Positions 8,807-18,376 of a stretch of 64,000 nt of DNA are shown piece after piece. How positions within the stretch are numbered: position 1 is the stretch's first letter; each line of letters opens with the position of its first letter. The notes beneath the pieces were generated by a model, which saw only the letters and a list, made by a program, of their open reading frames with translations, was not told where the DNA came from and did not search any database. The position numbers and the translations under genes are program-made. The stretch comes from Marinifilum sp. N1E240 (lineage in GTDB: Bacteria > Bacteroidota > Bacteroidia > Bacteroidales > Marinifilaceae), in assembly GCF_009295825.1 (NCBI RefSeq), contig NZ_WHKF01000001.1, positions 1,081,088 to 1,145,087 of the forward strand, written 5' to 3'.

Positions 8807-10355
8807 AATGATTAAAAATGCAGCGGGTAGGATGATCCCTCAGGAAATAAATGGAGAAGTAGTGATTCCTTTTGAAGGTTTAGGTGTTCATAAACCAAAA
8901 GCATACAAATACAATTCTCGTATCTCGGTAAATTGTGAATATCCGTTGAATGGAGATAAAAGGATTGGTTCATTAAAAGAAACGTTGATAAAAGCGGGCT
9001 TAAGAGATGGAATGATCATTTCAACCCATCATCACTTTAGAAATGGGGATTTGGTGGCTAATAAAGTGTTTGATATTGCAAATGAATTAGGAGTTAAAGA
9101 TCTTATCTGGTTTCCATCGGCTTCTTTTCCGTGTCATGAACATTTGATTCCTTATTTGGAAGACGGCACAATTGCGGGTATTGAAGGGAGTATGAATGGT
9201 CCATTGGGTAAATTCTGTTCAGAGGGAAAAATGAAAAGAACGGCTGTTTTGCGATCTCATGGTGGAAGGTATCAGGCATTGCAAGATGGAGAGGTAAAGG
9301 TTGACATTGCTGTGATTGGCGCTGCTAGTGCAGATCCATTCGGAAATGCGAATGGTTTGGAAGGGCAATCAGCATCAGGATTATTAGGATTTGCTTTAGG
9401 TGATGCACAATTTGCTGATAAGGTGATTGTTGTTACAGATAATATGGTGCCATTTCCTTGTATTCCTTGGCAAATTCAAGGCAATTATGTCGATTTTACA
9501 GTAGAGATGGATAAAATTGGTATTCCTGAAAAAATTATATCTGGAACAACACAAGTAACCAAAAGTCCAGATCGACTGCATATTGCAGAACTTACGGCTA
9601 AATTTTGTGATGAAGTGGGTATAATAAAAGATGGATTTTCATTTCAGGCAGGAGCAGGAGGTACCTCTTTGGCAATTGGGAATTATTTTGCGCAAATCAT
9701 GAAAAGTAAAGGTGTTAAGGCGCGATTTGCACGTGGGGGTAGCAATCAATATCTCGTGAAAATGCTAGAAGATGGTTTGGTAGATTATATTCTTGACGGT
9801 CAAACTTTCGATTTGGAAGGAGTTAGATCTATGAGAGAAAATCCAAATCATGTGTGGACGAGCCCGTTTACCAGTTACAATTACCATGGAAAGGGGAATT
9901 TTGCTAGTATGATTGATGTTGTTGTCTTGGGAGCAACAGAGGTGGATCTTGATTTTAACGCCAATGTAGTAACTCACTCAGACGGTTATCTTCTTCATGG
10001 AATTGGTGGATGGCAGAATTGCTTGTTCGGTAAAACCGTGATATTGCCTATTCCGTTATTTCGTAATCGGATTCCAATAATAAGAGACAAGGTAACTACT
10101 TTGTGTGGTCCAGGAGAGCTTATTGATGTAATTGTAACCGAAAGAGGGATTGCTATCAATCCATTGAGAAAAGACTTAATTGAAAAATTAAAAGGAAGTA
10201 AATTACCTATTAAGACGCTCGAGGAATTAAAAGAAGAAGCGGAAGAAATTTGTGGAATACCCGAGGAGATTGAAGTGACTGATGAAATTGTAGCAGCTAT
10301 AAAGTGGGTTGATGGAACGGTATTAGATGTTGTGTATAGGGTTTGTGTAGAATAA
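8796..10355 (+). CDS. citF: Citrate lyase alpha subunit (citrate:ACP transferase)
   Basis: 519 residues. CitF swaps acetyl for citryl on the acyl carrier so that CitE can split citryl-ACP into oxaloacetate and acetyl-ACP. Recognised by the long N-half VHKPKAYKY, ISTHHHFRNGD, GSMNGPLGKF, LRSHGGRYQA and IGAASADPFGNANG, and the C-half FQAGAGGTSLAIG and GGWQNCLFGKT. I chose the ATG at 8796 because GGAGG stands 7 bases before it; the ATG at 8775 lies inside citDE without such a site. The 11-base overlap suggests translational coupling. No ligase or prosthetic-arm genes (citC, citX, citG) lie in the window. Confidence 0.92.
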   Translation: MTVKMIKNAAGRMIPQEINGEVVIPFEGLGVHKPKAYKYNSRISVNCEYPLNGDKRIGSLKETLIKAGLRDGMIISTHHHFRNGDLVANKVFDIANELGVKDLIWFPSASFPCHEHLIPYLEDGTIAGIEGSMNGPLGKFCSEGKMKRTAVLRSHGGRYQALQDGEVKVDIAVIGAASADPFGNANGLEGQSASGLLGFALGDAQFADKVIVVTDNMVPFPCIPWQIQGNYVDFTVEMDKIGIPEKIISGTTQVTKSPDRLHIAELTAKFCDEVGIIKDGFSFQAGAGGTSLAIGNYFAQIMKSKGVKARFARGGSNQYLVKMLEDGLVDYILDGQTFDLEGVRSMRENPNHVWTSPFTSYNYHGKGNFASMIDVVVLGATEVDLDFNANVVTHSDGYLLHGIGGWQNCLFGKTVILPIPLFRNRIPIIRDKVTTLCGPGELIDVIVTERGIAINPLRKDLIEKLKGSKLPIKTLEELKEEAEEICGIPEEIEVTDEIVAAIKWVDGTVLDVVYRVCVE

Positions 10356-10381
10356 AAAAAGCTCCGGAATTTCCGAAGCTT
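10353..10381. terminator. Bidirectional terminator between citF and the Bfd-like gene
   Basis: A stem of AAGCT/CGGA (10359-10368) with TCCG/AGCTT (10372-10381), one C-A mismatch and a 3-base loop, preceded by an A run that is a T run on the minus strand. It lies directly after citF and 7 bases past the end of the convergent gene. Confidence 0.65.
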
Positions 10382-10387
10382 ACTATC

Positions 10388-10609
10388 TTACCAAAGTTTA
10401 AATTTACTTGCTGAACTAGTCTCTTTATTTACAACCTTAGGAATCTCAGCATCTAAAATGCTATTGATATAAGGCATGCATTTCCCGCATCCGGTATTGG
10501 CCCCAGTATATCTTCGAATTTCTTCTATTGTAGTTGCATTTTTATCATGAATTGCTTTGTCTATGGATTTTCTGTCTACCATTTGACAGTTACAAACTAT
10601 ATCTCTCAT
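10388..10609 (-). CDS. Bfd-like [2Fe-2S]-binding small protein
   Basis: 73 residues with the BFD-type iron-sulfur pattern: CNC near the N-terminus (Cys6, Cys8) and TGCGKC (Cys41, Cys44), about 33 residues apart. Stand-alone members such as bacterioferritin-associated ferredoxin help release iron from bacterioferritin, and the same domain occurs in nitrite reductases. No bacterioferritin gene is next to it, so the partner is unknown. Single gene sharing its terminator with citF. Confidence 0.8.
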   Translation of the reverse strand: MRDIVCNCQMVDRKSIDKAIHDKNATTIEEIRRYTGANTGCGKCMPYINSILDAEIPKVVNKETSSASKFKLW

Positions 10610-10726
10610 TGTTTATTTAATTTTATCGAATTTTATGCTGTAAATATATATATTCTTCCATATAAAACAGCTCGATTTAGAAAATAAATTTGAATGATTC
10701 TAAATAAGGAGGTGTTGTATCTTGAT

Positions 10727-11557
10727 TTATAGCTCGTTTTCCAGGAATATTTTCATCTGGCGATACATATCGATAACAGAATCTTTCTTAGGAAGTGTAT
10801 CGTAAATCAATTTTAGATATGTTTTTTCACTAACTATTCTAAAGCTTTGTTTTAGATTTAAATCAAATATCCAGGACATTTGTTGAAGTTTAAGATCATT
10901 CAAGGTTAAAACGTCCTTGTAATCTACCACTTTTTCATCCATTATCGATTTGAAAACCTTTTTGGAAATGTCAGGCTTATCAGCCAATTCCATTTCCAAT
11001 CTTTTGTTCGAGCCTGGTTTGTAATTCGAATAGTATTTCGAAACAATATTTAAAATGTCAATTCGGTCGGCTTCACGAATTAATTGGATAAAAATGCGAT
11101 TCTTTTCATCCATTGATTTTGGAATTTCACTGCCAGTATGGTATTTAATACAATCTAAAATGATTTCAAGTTCTTCATCACTTATTAAAGAGGTAAATTC
11201 TTGCTCCTTAATAAATGCGATACCAAGATCAATATGATTAATTTGATCTGTGTCAGCAAAAGTGTTGTATTTTAATAATTGTTCGAATCTTCCTACATCA
11301 TGAAGAATTGCTGCCGACTTAGCCAAAAGAATATCAACTTCACTCATATTAATTGTTAAAGCTAAGGCTTCAATAATCTTGGTTGTGTTGAATGAATGAT
11401 TTTTTTTCAGGTCGAGGTTTACTTGAATTTCTTCCGTATCGCAAACTAGGCTTTCGGTATATTTCTCAAACCACGATACTATATTTTCGTAAATTTCTTG
11501 ATTCACATTCTTAAAATTAAAATAGCGTACAAAACTACACTTTTTGCGCTCAAACAA
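10727..11557 (-). CDS. HD-domain phosphohydrolase of unknown substrate
   Basis: 276 residues. An HD domain is seen as His54 in KKNHSFNTTKI, the His86-Asp87 pair in AAILHDVGRFEQLL, then HTGSEIP and READRIDIL with the last Asp. No signal peptide or membrane segment. Such proteins hydrolyse nucleotides or other phosphates; the substrate cannot be read from the sequence. The N-terminal 15-20 residues are less certain because no ribosome site decides the start. Confidence 0.7.
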   Translation of the reverse strand: MFERKKCSFVRYFNFKNVNQEIYENIVSWFEKYTESLVCDTEEIQVNLDLKKNHSFNTTKIIEALALTINMSEVDILLAKSAAILHDVGRFEQLLKYNTFADTDQINHIDLGIAFIKEQEFTSLISDEELEIILDCIKYHTGSEIPKSMDEKNRIFIQLIREADRIDILNIVSKYYSNYKPGSNKRLEMELADKPDISKKVFKSIMDEKVVDYKDVLTLNDLKLQQMSWIFDLNLKQSFRIVSEKTYLKLIYDTLPKKDSVIDMYRQMKIFLENEL

Positions 11558-11612
11558 AAAGAATATTCATCCTGTTTGCCTCTTGAATGTCGCATTAATT
11601 AAGGGAAAATGA

Positions 11613-11620
11613 CAAAAGTA
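11613..11620 (-). promoter_or_regulatory. Candidate -7 box for the HD-domain gene
   Basis: Read on the minus strand this is TACTTTTG (TAnnTTTG), about 56 bases before the start codon. No clear -33 TTG. Confidence 0.3.
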
Positions 11621-11670
11621 TGCTGGGGTATGTTCAGATGATGATTTTATATGACTAATTGAATTTAATA

Positions 11671-11701
11671 AAAATGCGATTCAGAAACTGAATCGCATTT
11701 T
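11671..11701 (-). terminator. Terminator of pepD
   Basis: A perfect 14-bp stem (AAAATGCGATTCAG at 11671-11684 with its complement at 11688-11701) and a 3-base loop. It lies 24 bases beyond the pepD stop and is followed on the minus strand by a short T-rich tail. Confidence 0.85.
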
Positions 11702-11724
11702 AGCCTTGTCATAATTGATGACAA

Positions 11725-13188
11725 TTAATTATTTGGTATGTTTTGAAGAATATCGACAAGATGTTTCCAAAATTTATCAACTGTTTCGATATTAATACGC
11801 TCGTCAGGAGAATGTACATCTCTTAATGTTGGTCCAAAAGAAATCATATCCATTTCAGGATATTTTTCTAAAAATAATCCACACTCAAGACCTGCATGAA
11901 TAGAGCGAACTATTGGTTTCACTTCAAATAATCTTTCGTAAGATTCTGCAGCAACGGTTAAAATTTCAGAATTTGGATTAGGTGCCCAACCTGGATAACC
12001 ATCGGTATGTTCAATTTTTGCTCCACCCATTGTTAATGCACTACCAACCATTTGAGCAATATTGTACTTTTCGCTATCAACATCACTTCTTTGCGATGTG
12101 GTAATTAAGATGTTTTCATCCTCTGTAAATTTAACAGAAGCTAAATTCGTTGAAGTTTCAACCATTCCAGGCATTTTGGAACTCATAGTAAAAACACCAT
12201 GTGGACAAGCGTAAAGTGCATCAAATAGATTATTACTTGTTTGGCGATCGATAACGAAATCTGGTTTATCTACAGATTCTAATGTGATTTTTAATTTCGG
12301 TTCGTTAATATCCCAAACTTGCTCCATTTCTGCAGCATATATATTAAGATCAACTCTTACATTTTCTTTAAATTCGTTAGGTAATGTAATTACAGCAAAT
12401 GCTTCTCTTGGGATTGCATTTCGTAGGTTTCCACCATTAAAAGCACTAAGTCTGATATCGTACTTCTTGTTTATCTGCCAAAGAAAGCGGTTTAATATTT
12501 TATTGGAGTTACCACGTCCTTTATTGATTTCATCTCCAGAGTGACCACCAAGTAAGCCTTTTACATCAATTCTAATGGCAAAATGCCCTGCAGGAATCTC
12601 TTCTTTTTGGTATTCCATTGTTGCCAATGTATCAATACCGCCTGCACAACCAATAAAAAGTTCACCTTCGTCTTCAGAATCCAGATTTAGTAGAATTTTT
12701 CCATCGAAGAAGCCTGGTTGTAACGCAAAGGCTCCGGATAAACCAGTTTCTTCATCCACAGTGAACAAACATTCAATAGGACCATGTTCGATATCATTAG
12801 ATGTAAGTAAAGCCATTTCTGCAGCCATACCAATTCCATCATCTGCTCCAAGAGTAGTTCCTTTTGCTTTTACCCAGCCATTATCAATCCATGGAATAAT
12901 TGCATCAGTATCAAAATTGTGTTCGGTTTCATTGTTCTTTTCACATACCATATCCATGTGAGATTGCAGAACAACTGTTTTTAGGTTTTCTTTCCCTGGA
13001 GTTGCAGGTTTCTTTATAAGAACATTGCCAATTTCATCTTTTTTGGTTTCTAAATTGTTCTTTTTTCCGAATTTAATAAGGAATTCAATTATTTGATCTT
13101 CTTTTTTCGAAGGACGAGGGATTTGACAAATATCCTCGAAGTGTCTCCAAATCTCCGCAGGTTGAAGAGTGTCTAGTATTTTTTTCAT
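11725..13188 (-). CDS. pepD: Cytosolic aminoacyl-histidine (Xaa-His) dipeptidase PepD
   Basis: 487-residue M20-family metallodipeptidase that splits dipeptides in the cytoplasm. Zinc and catalytic motifs are visible: VVLQSHMDMVCEKN (His and Asp), LGADDGIGMA (bridging Asp), DEETGLSGA (catalytic Glu), NLDSEDEG and IHAGLECGLF near the C-terminus. Length and order match the PepD type. No signal peptide. Single gene with its own promoter and terminator. Confidence 0.93.
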   Translation of the reverse strand: MKKILDTLQPAEIWRHFEDICQIPRPSKKEDQIIEFLIKFGKKNNLETKKDEIGNVLIKKPATPGKENLKTVVLQSHMDMVCEKNNETEHNFDTDAIIPWIDNGWVKAKGTTLGADDGIGMAAEMALLTSNDIEHGPIECLFTVDEETGLSGAFALQPGFFDGKILLNLDSEDEGELFIGCAGGIDTLATMEYQKEEIPAGHFAIRIDVKGLLGGHSGDEINKGRGNSNKILNRFLWQINKKYDIRLSAFNGGNLRNAIPREAFAVITLPNEFKENVRVDLNIYAAEMEQVWDINEPKLKITLESVDKPDFVIDRQTSNNLFDALYACPHGVFTMSSKMPGMVETSTNLASVKFTEDENILITTSQRSDVDSEKYNIAQMVGSALTMGGAKIEHTDGYPGWAPNPNSEILTVAAESYERLFEVKPIVRSIHAGLECGLFLEKYPEMDMISFGPTLRDVHSPDERINIETVDKFWKHLVDILQNIPNN

Positions 13189-13205
13189 TGTTGTTTATTT
13201 TTTTT

Positions 13206-13239
13206 CAAATGTAAGTATTTCTATAGTTTATTAATCAAA
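13206..13239 (-). promoter_or_regulatory. Promoter of pepD
   Basis: On the minus strand TTTG (13236-13239), a 22-base spacer, then TACATTTG (13206-13213), only about 17 bases before the ATG, so the leader is very short. Confidence 0.5.
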
Positions 13240-13466
13240 TTTAATAGTGAAAGCATTTATTATTGTGTTATGATAGACTAAATAAAAATAAAGGTTATAA
13301 TATATAATTTTAATTCTAGGTTTAAGTTGCATTAATAATTGAATAATCTATTGTAAATAAACAGTTATAGGTCATTTGTGTTAATGCTTCATAAAAGCCC
13401 AAAAAATCCATATTACATGAAGAATCGCGAAATGATGGAAAAATAAAATGAAAACAACAAAATGTA

Positions 13467-13498
13467 ATTGTTAAATAATAATAAAAAATGTACATTTA
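13467..13498 (+). promoter_or_regulatory. Promoter of the first SusCD operon
   Basis: ATTG ending at 13470, exactly 20 bases, then TACATTTA at 13491-13498. The last base is A rather than G, as at the second SusCD operon and citDE. Confidence 0.5.
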
Positions 13499-13513
13499 AC
13501 AATTATTAACAAC

Positions 13514-13550
13514 TAACCATTTATATCATTACTTAATTACTAATTAAAAA
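13514..13550 (+). promoter_or_regulatory. Leader element shared with the second susC gene (copy 1)
   Basis: TAACCATTT (13514-13522), 8 bases, then ACTTAATTACTAATTAAAAA (13531-13550), ending 8 bases before the ATG. The copy before the second susC gene (19818-19855) differs at one base of the 20-mer and ends the same 8 bases before its ATG. Confidence 0.6.
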
Positions 13551-13558
13551 ATTGTTTT

Positions 13559-16500
13559 ATGAAAAAAATGATTGGACTGTTTGTTTTTCTAATAATTATA
13601 GGGGGACAAATAGTAAATGCTCAAAGCAAGCAGATTACCGGTACTGTGACAGGTGCTGAGGATGGACTTGGAATGCCTGGTGTATCTGTAGTAATCAAGG
13701 GTACTACTATTGGTGCCAGTACGAATATTGATGGAAAATATTCTCTTACAGCTAGCCCGTCAGATGTGCTGATGTTTAGCTTTGTGGGGATGATTTCCCA
13801 AGAAATTACAGTTGGTCAACAATCTGTAATCAATGTAGTACTGGAATCTCAATCCATTGGAATGGATGAGGTCATTGTAACAGCTTATGGTACTTCTACA
13901 AAAGGATCTTTTACAGGATCGGTAGCAGTAATGGATGCTGAAGCATTAGAAAAGCGTCAGGTTTCAAATGTGTCGCAAGCTTTATCAGGATCTGTAGCGG
14001 GTGTACAGGTGCTAAGTAATAATGGACAGCCAGGTGCTTCAGCTACTGTTCGAATCCGTGGTGTAGGTTCGATTAACGCGGATTCGGATCCTTTATACGT
14101 AGTGGATGGTATTCCTTATGATGGGGATTTATCTTCTATCAGTACTACTGATATTGAGTCGATGACGGTATTGAAAGATGCTGCCTCTACAGCATTGTAT
14201 GGTTCTCGTGGAGCTAATGGTATTATCATGATTACTACAAAGAGAGCTAAGAAGGGTAAGGCAAAGATCAATTTTGATATGAAATATGGTGTGAATTCAC
14301 GCGGTATTGAGAATTATGAAGTGATGACAAGCCCTCAGAATTATATGGAAACTGCTTATCAGGCGATTTATAATGCAGGTAGATATAATTTAAATTATTC
14401 TCCTACGGAGGCAAATGCATATGCAAATGCTAAAATTACAACTAAAGGTGAAGGTGGTTTAGGGTATCAAATTTATACGGTTCCAGATGGTCAATTATTG
14501 ATTGGAGCAAATGGTAAGTTGAATCCAAATGCTACTTTAGGTTACAGTGATGGTGAATACTATTACACTCCAGATGATTGGGAAGATGAAACCTTCAAAA
14601 ATCAAACAAGACAAGAGTACAATTTATCTATATCAGGAGCTAATGATAAAAGTACTTATTATCTATCTTTTGGTTATTTAGAAGATCAAGGAGTTGTTTC
14701 CGGCTCTGGTTTAGATCGTTTTTCAGGACGTATAAAAGGAGATCATCAAGTTAAAGATTGGTTAAAGGTAGGTGCAAATGTAAGTATTAATAAGATCGAG
14801 AATAATTATCCAGGATCGCAAACTTCTACTAGCTCTAGTGCCAATGCTTTTTTTATAGCCAATTTTATTGCACCTATATATCCAATGTATGTTCGTGATG
14901 CTGATACAAAGCAAATTCAAACTAACCAAGGTCGTAAGATTTATGATTATGGTGACGGTAATAGTACCAATATGGACCGTTCATTTATGGCAATTGCGAA
15001 TCCAGCAGGTGATTTGACATATAATAAGAGAGATTATGTAATGGATATTGTTAATAGTACATGGTTTGCTGAAATTTCTCCAATTGATGGATTAAAAATT
15101 ACGGCTCGTTATGGATTAAATGTTGACAATACACGTTTGAATTCCCTAGGTAATGCTTATATGGGACAAAGTGCTGTTGGTGGTGGATCTGCTTACCAAT
15201 ATCAATCCAGAACCACGGGTTTTAATCAGCAGTATGTAGCGAATTATCAGTTTGCATTAAATGATGATCATCAATTTGATATTACTGCAGGTTACGATGG
15301 TTATGAATATGCAACAGAGTATGTTGATGCTTCAGGAAGTAACCTATATAATCCTGAATTGTATTACGTGTCAAATACCATTGATAATCAATTAGGTGGA
15401 GGAGCAAAGGATACTTATGCTACCAAAGGTATATTTGCAAGAGCAAATTACTCTTTTATAGATACTTATTTCTTTAATGTTGCTTATCGTCGTGATGCTT
15501 CTTCTCGTTTCCATCCTGATAATCGATGGGGAAATTTCTACTCTACTAGTGCGGCATGGATTATTTCTAATGAATCATTCATGGGATCTGTTGGTTGGGT
15601 TAACATGTTGAAATTGAAAGGTTCTTATGGTGAGCAAGGAAATGATGCTATTGGTAATTATTATGCTTGGGCGGATCAATGGGAAGTAACAGGTGCAGAT
15701 GGAGTGTTTTCTGATGGTATTAGAAGCTATAAAGGAAATCCTGATATCACATGGGAAACATCTACATCATACAATATTGGTGTTGATTTTGCATTGTTAG
15801 ACAATAAGTTAGCTGGTACTTTTGAGTATTTTGGACGTAAATCGTCGGATATGTTATACTATAAACCAGTTGCTGGTAGTCTAGGATATACTTCTATTCC
15901 AATGAATATTGGATCGATGACAAATTCTGGTCTTGAAATTGATTTATCTTATACAATCTTGAAGGATAGTAATTTTGAATGGGTGTTCAATGGTAATGCT
16001 ACATTTATTAAGAATGAGATTAATGAATTGCATCCTGACTTGGAAGGAGAATTTATTGATGGTAGTTTTGTTTATACAGAAGGCGAATCAAGGTATCGTA
16101 TGTATTTAGTTGATTATGCTGGTGTAGATCCTGTAAATGGTAAAGCATTGTATTGGGCTGAAGATGAGACAGGAAATAGAATAAAAACAGATGATTATTC
16201 TGTTGCAACAGATTTTAAAGTAGCAACTGATGATTTAATGCCAACAGTTTATGGTGGTTTTGGAACTACAATTAATGCATTTGGTTTTGATGCATCTGTA
16301 CAATGTGCATATCAATTAGGTGGTGAAATATATGATTCAGGTTATCAGCGATTAATGCATAGTGGAACAGGTGGTTCTGCAGGAACGAATTGGCATAAAG
16401 ATATTTATAGTGCATGGACACCTGAGAATACCAATACAGATGTTCCTCGTTTGAATGCGAACGATAAATATGCGAGTTCTACTTCAACACGCTGGTTAAC

Positions 16501-16729
16501 AAGTTCAGATTATTTAAGCTTAAACAATATTACATTGGGTTATACCTTACCTAATGAACTTGTTAAGAGATTAAAAATTGATAAGCTTCGCGTTTATGTA
16601 GCAGCAGACAATGTGGCATTATGGTCAAGTCGAAAAGGTCTAGATCCACGTCAGAGCTATACGGCATCCACCACTGCACGTTATACCCAAATTAGAACAA
16701 TATCGGGTGGTATTAACTTGTCGTTTTAA
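13559..16729 (+). CDS. SusC/RagA-type TonB-dependent outer-membrane transporter (first locus)
   Basis: 1,056 residues. Signal peptide (MKKMIGLFVFLIIIGGQIVN, cleavage after Ala of NAQS), a carboxypeptidase-regulatory-like domain (about 25-100, ITGTVTGAEDGLGMPGVSVV), a TonB-box-like MDEVIVTAYG, a plug domain with VRIRGVGSI and LYVVDGIPYDG and the SusC signature GSRGANGIIMITTK, then a 22-strand-type barrel ending in GGINLSF. It imports an oligomeric ligand together with the SusD lipoprotein encoded 18 bases downstream. No sigma/anti-sigma pair, two-component sensor or glycosidase is adjacent, so the substrate is open. The first about 112 residues are nearly those of the second SusC. Confidence 0.93.
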   Translation: MKKMIGLFVFLIIIGGQIVNAQSKQITGTVTGAEDGLGMPGVSVVIKGTTIGASTNIDGKYSLTASPSDVLMFSFVGMISQEITVGQQSVINVVLESQSIGMDEVIVTAYGTSTKGSFTGSVAVMDAEALEKRQVSNVSQALSGSVAGVQVLSNNGQPGASATVRIRGVGSINADSDPLYVVDGIPYDGDLSSISTTDIESMTVLKDAASTALYGSRGANGIIMITTKRAKKGKAKINFDMKYGVNSRGIENYEVMTSPQNYMETAYQAIYNAGRYNLNYSPTEANAYANAKITTKGEGGLGYQIYTVPDGQLLIGANGKLNPNATLGYSDGEYYYTPDDWEDETFKNQTRQEYNLSISGANDKSTYYLSFGYLEDQGVVSGSGLDRFSGRIKGDHQVKDWLKVGANVSINKIENNYPGSQTSTSSSANAFFIANFIAPIYPMYVRDADTKQIQTNQGRKIYDYGDGNSTNMDRSFMAIANPAGDLTYNKRDYVMDIVNSTWFAEISPIDGLKITARYGLNVDNTRLNSLGNAYMGQSAVGGGSAYQYQSRTTGFNQQYVANYQFALNDDHQFDITAGYDGYEYATEYVDASGSNLYNPELYYVSNTIDNQLGGGAKDTYATKGIFARANYSFIDTYFFNVAYRRDASSRFHPDNRWGNFYSTSAAWIISNESFMGSVGWVNMLKLKGSYGEQGNDAIGNYYAWADQWEVTGADGVFSDGIRSYKGNPDITWETSTSYNIGVDFALLDNKLAGTFEYFGRKSSDMLYYKPVAGSLGYTSIPMNIGSMTNSGLEIDLSYTILKDSNFEWVFNGNATFIKNEINELHPDLEGEFIDGSFVYTEGESRYRMYLVDYAGVDPVNGKALYWAEDETGNRIKTDDYSVATDFKVATDDLMPTVYGGFGTTINAFGFDASVQCAYQLGGEIYDSGYQRLMHSGTGGSAGTNWHKDIYSAWTPENTNTDVPRLNANDKYASSTSTRWLTSSDYLSLNNITLGYTLPNELVKRLKIDKLRVYVAADNVALWSSRKGLDPRQSYTASTTARYTQIRTISGGINLSF

Positions 16730-16747
16730 CAATTTTAAAAGATTGAT

Positions 16748-18361
16748 ATGAAAAATAAATATTTATATACGTTACTTATACCCGTTTTATTGTTTTCGTT
16801 TGGGTGTGAGGATTTAGATACATTGCCAGAGGGTAATATTATTACTACTGATCAAAAAGAAGAAGTTGTAGCAAACGACCCATCAAAGGCTGCAGCGAGT
16901 GTGAATGCTGTTTTTGCACAATTTAATGCCTATTTACCTAATGAAGATGCATTAAATGCTGAACGTCATAATGATTTTGGCTATCCATCAGTAATGCTTT
17001 TTACTGATGCCAATGGTAACGATGTGGTTCAAGAGGATAATGGCTACAATTGGACTGGAAATAACCTTGAATATTCAGATAGGTTGTTTACATCAAATGA
17101 GTGTCAGATTCTTTGGAATGATATGTATGCTATTATTAGTAATGCGAATAATGTAGTTGGTTCTCTTGATATTAATACTGAGGAACCACTATCGCAATTT
17201 TATCTAGGACAAGGATTAGCTGCCAGAGCCTTTAGTTATTGGGTGTTGGCTCAATTGTTTCAGTTTAATTATGTAGGACATGAAACATCTCCATGTGTTC
17301 CATTAATTACGAATGAAAATTCAGATCTTGCAGCTTTAAATGGAGCTCCTCGTGCAACGGTTCAGGCTGTGTATGATACAATTACTAGTGATATTGACAA
17401 TGCTATTAGATTATTGAAATCTGCAGAAGAAGCAGATGAAAGTGTAACTCGATCAGATAAACGCTATATTAGTTTAGCTGTTGCTTATGGGCTTCGTGCA
17501 CGTATTAATCTTACGATGCATAAGTATAGTGAAGCAGCTGCTGATGCAACTAGTGCAATTAATGCGAGTGATGCAGAGCCTGCAAGTATTGGAGAGGTTA
17601 GTCAGCCTACCTTTATGTCTGTAACGGAGTCTAATTGGATGTGGGGAATGATTATTTCTGAAACTGATGATGTTGCTACATCAGAAATTATTAATTGGAT
17701 TTCTCACATGGGATCTCTTAATTATGGTTACTGTTGGTATAATGGTGGAAAGCAAATCAATAAAACACTTTACAATACCATTTCTAGTACAGATGCACGT
17801 AAAGGTTGGTGGCTTAATGAAACTAAAACATCTCCTAATTTAAATGATGAGCAGCAAGCTAAAATGGATGAAGTTGGTTATCCTGCTTATACCCATGTTA
17901 AATTTGCTCCAGATAATAATGAAGTTGGAATTAAAGTGAATGCAAGTGATGTGCCTCTAATGCGAATTGAAGAGATGTATTTGATTAAAGCAGAGGCAGA
18001 AGCTATGAGCGGTGGTGATGGTAAATCTATATTAGAGAACTTTATTAGTACTTACCGTGATCCAAGTTATTCAACTTTGGCAAGCAGTCCTTCTGATGTT
18101 CAGGAAGAAGTGTTCCGTCAGCGTAGAATTGAATTATGGGGTGAAGGTTTGAATTGGTACGATATAATGCGTTTAAATAAAGGAGTTGATCGTAAAGGCG
18201 CAGGTTATCCAAATGCTACAATGATATTTGATATTCCTGCAGGAAGTGATATTCTATTGTGGAGATTACCTGAAGCTGAAATACAGGCTAATCCAGCATT
18301 GACGAATGCTGATAATAATCCAAATGCTCCAGCACCAACACCTGTGCCGGATGTAAATTAA
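16748..18361 (+). CDS. SusD/RagB-type surface lipoprotein (first locus)
   Basis: 537 residues with a lipoprotein signal (FSFGC, lipidated Cys20). The typical SusD helical scaffold shows as LWNDMYAIISNANNVV, GQGLAARAFSYWVLAQLF and the C-terminal RQRRIELWGEGLNWYDIMR, which is diagnostic of the family. It caps the SusC barrel on the cell surface and binds the substrate. Lies 18 bases after susC and 15 before a third lipoprotein gene, in one operon. Confidence 0.93.
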   Translation: MKNKYLYTLLIPVLLFSFGCEDLDTLPEGNIITTDQKEEVVANDPSKAAASVNAVFAQFNAYLPNEDALNAERHNDFGYPSVMLFTDANGNDVVQEDNGYNWTGNNLEYSDRLFTSNECQILWNDMYAIISNANNVVGSLDINTEEPLSQFYLGQGLAARAFSYWVLAQLFQFNYVGHETSPCVPLITNENSDLAALNGAPRATVQAVYDTITSDIDNAIRLLKSAEEADESVTRSDKRYISLAVAYGLRARINLTMHKYSEAAADATSAINASDAEPASIGEVSQPTFMSVTESNWMWGMIISETDDVATSEIINWISHMGSLNYGYCWYNGGKQINKTLYNTISSTDARKGWWLNETKTSPNLNDEQQAKMDEVGYPAYTHVKFAPDNNEVGIKVNASDVPLMRIEEMYLIKAEAEAMSGGDGKSILENFISTYRDPSYSTLASSPSDVQEEVFRQRRIELWGEGLNWYDIMRLNKGVDRKGAGYPNATMIFDIPAGSDILLWRLPEAEIQANPALTNADNNPNAPAPTPVPDVN

Positions 18362-18376
18362 TAATGTAAACTGTAA

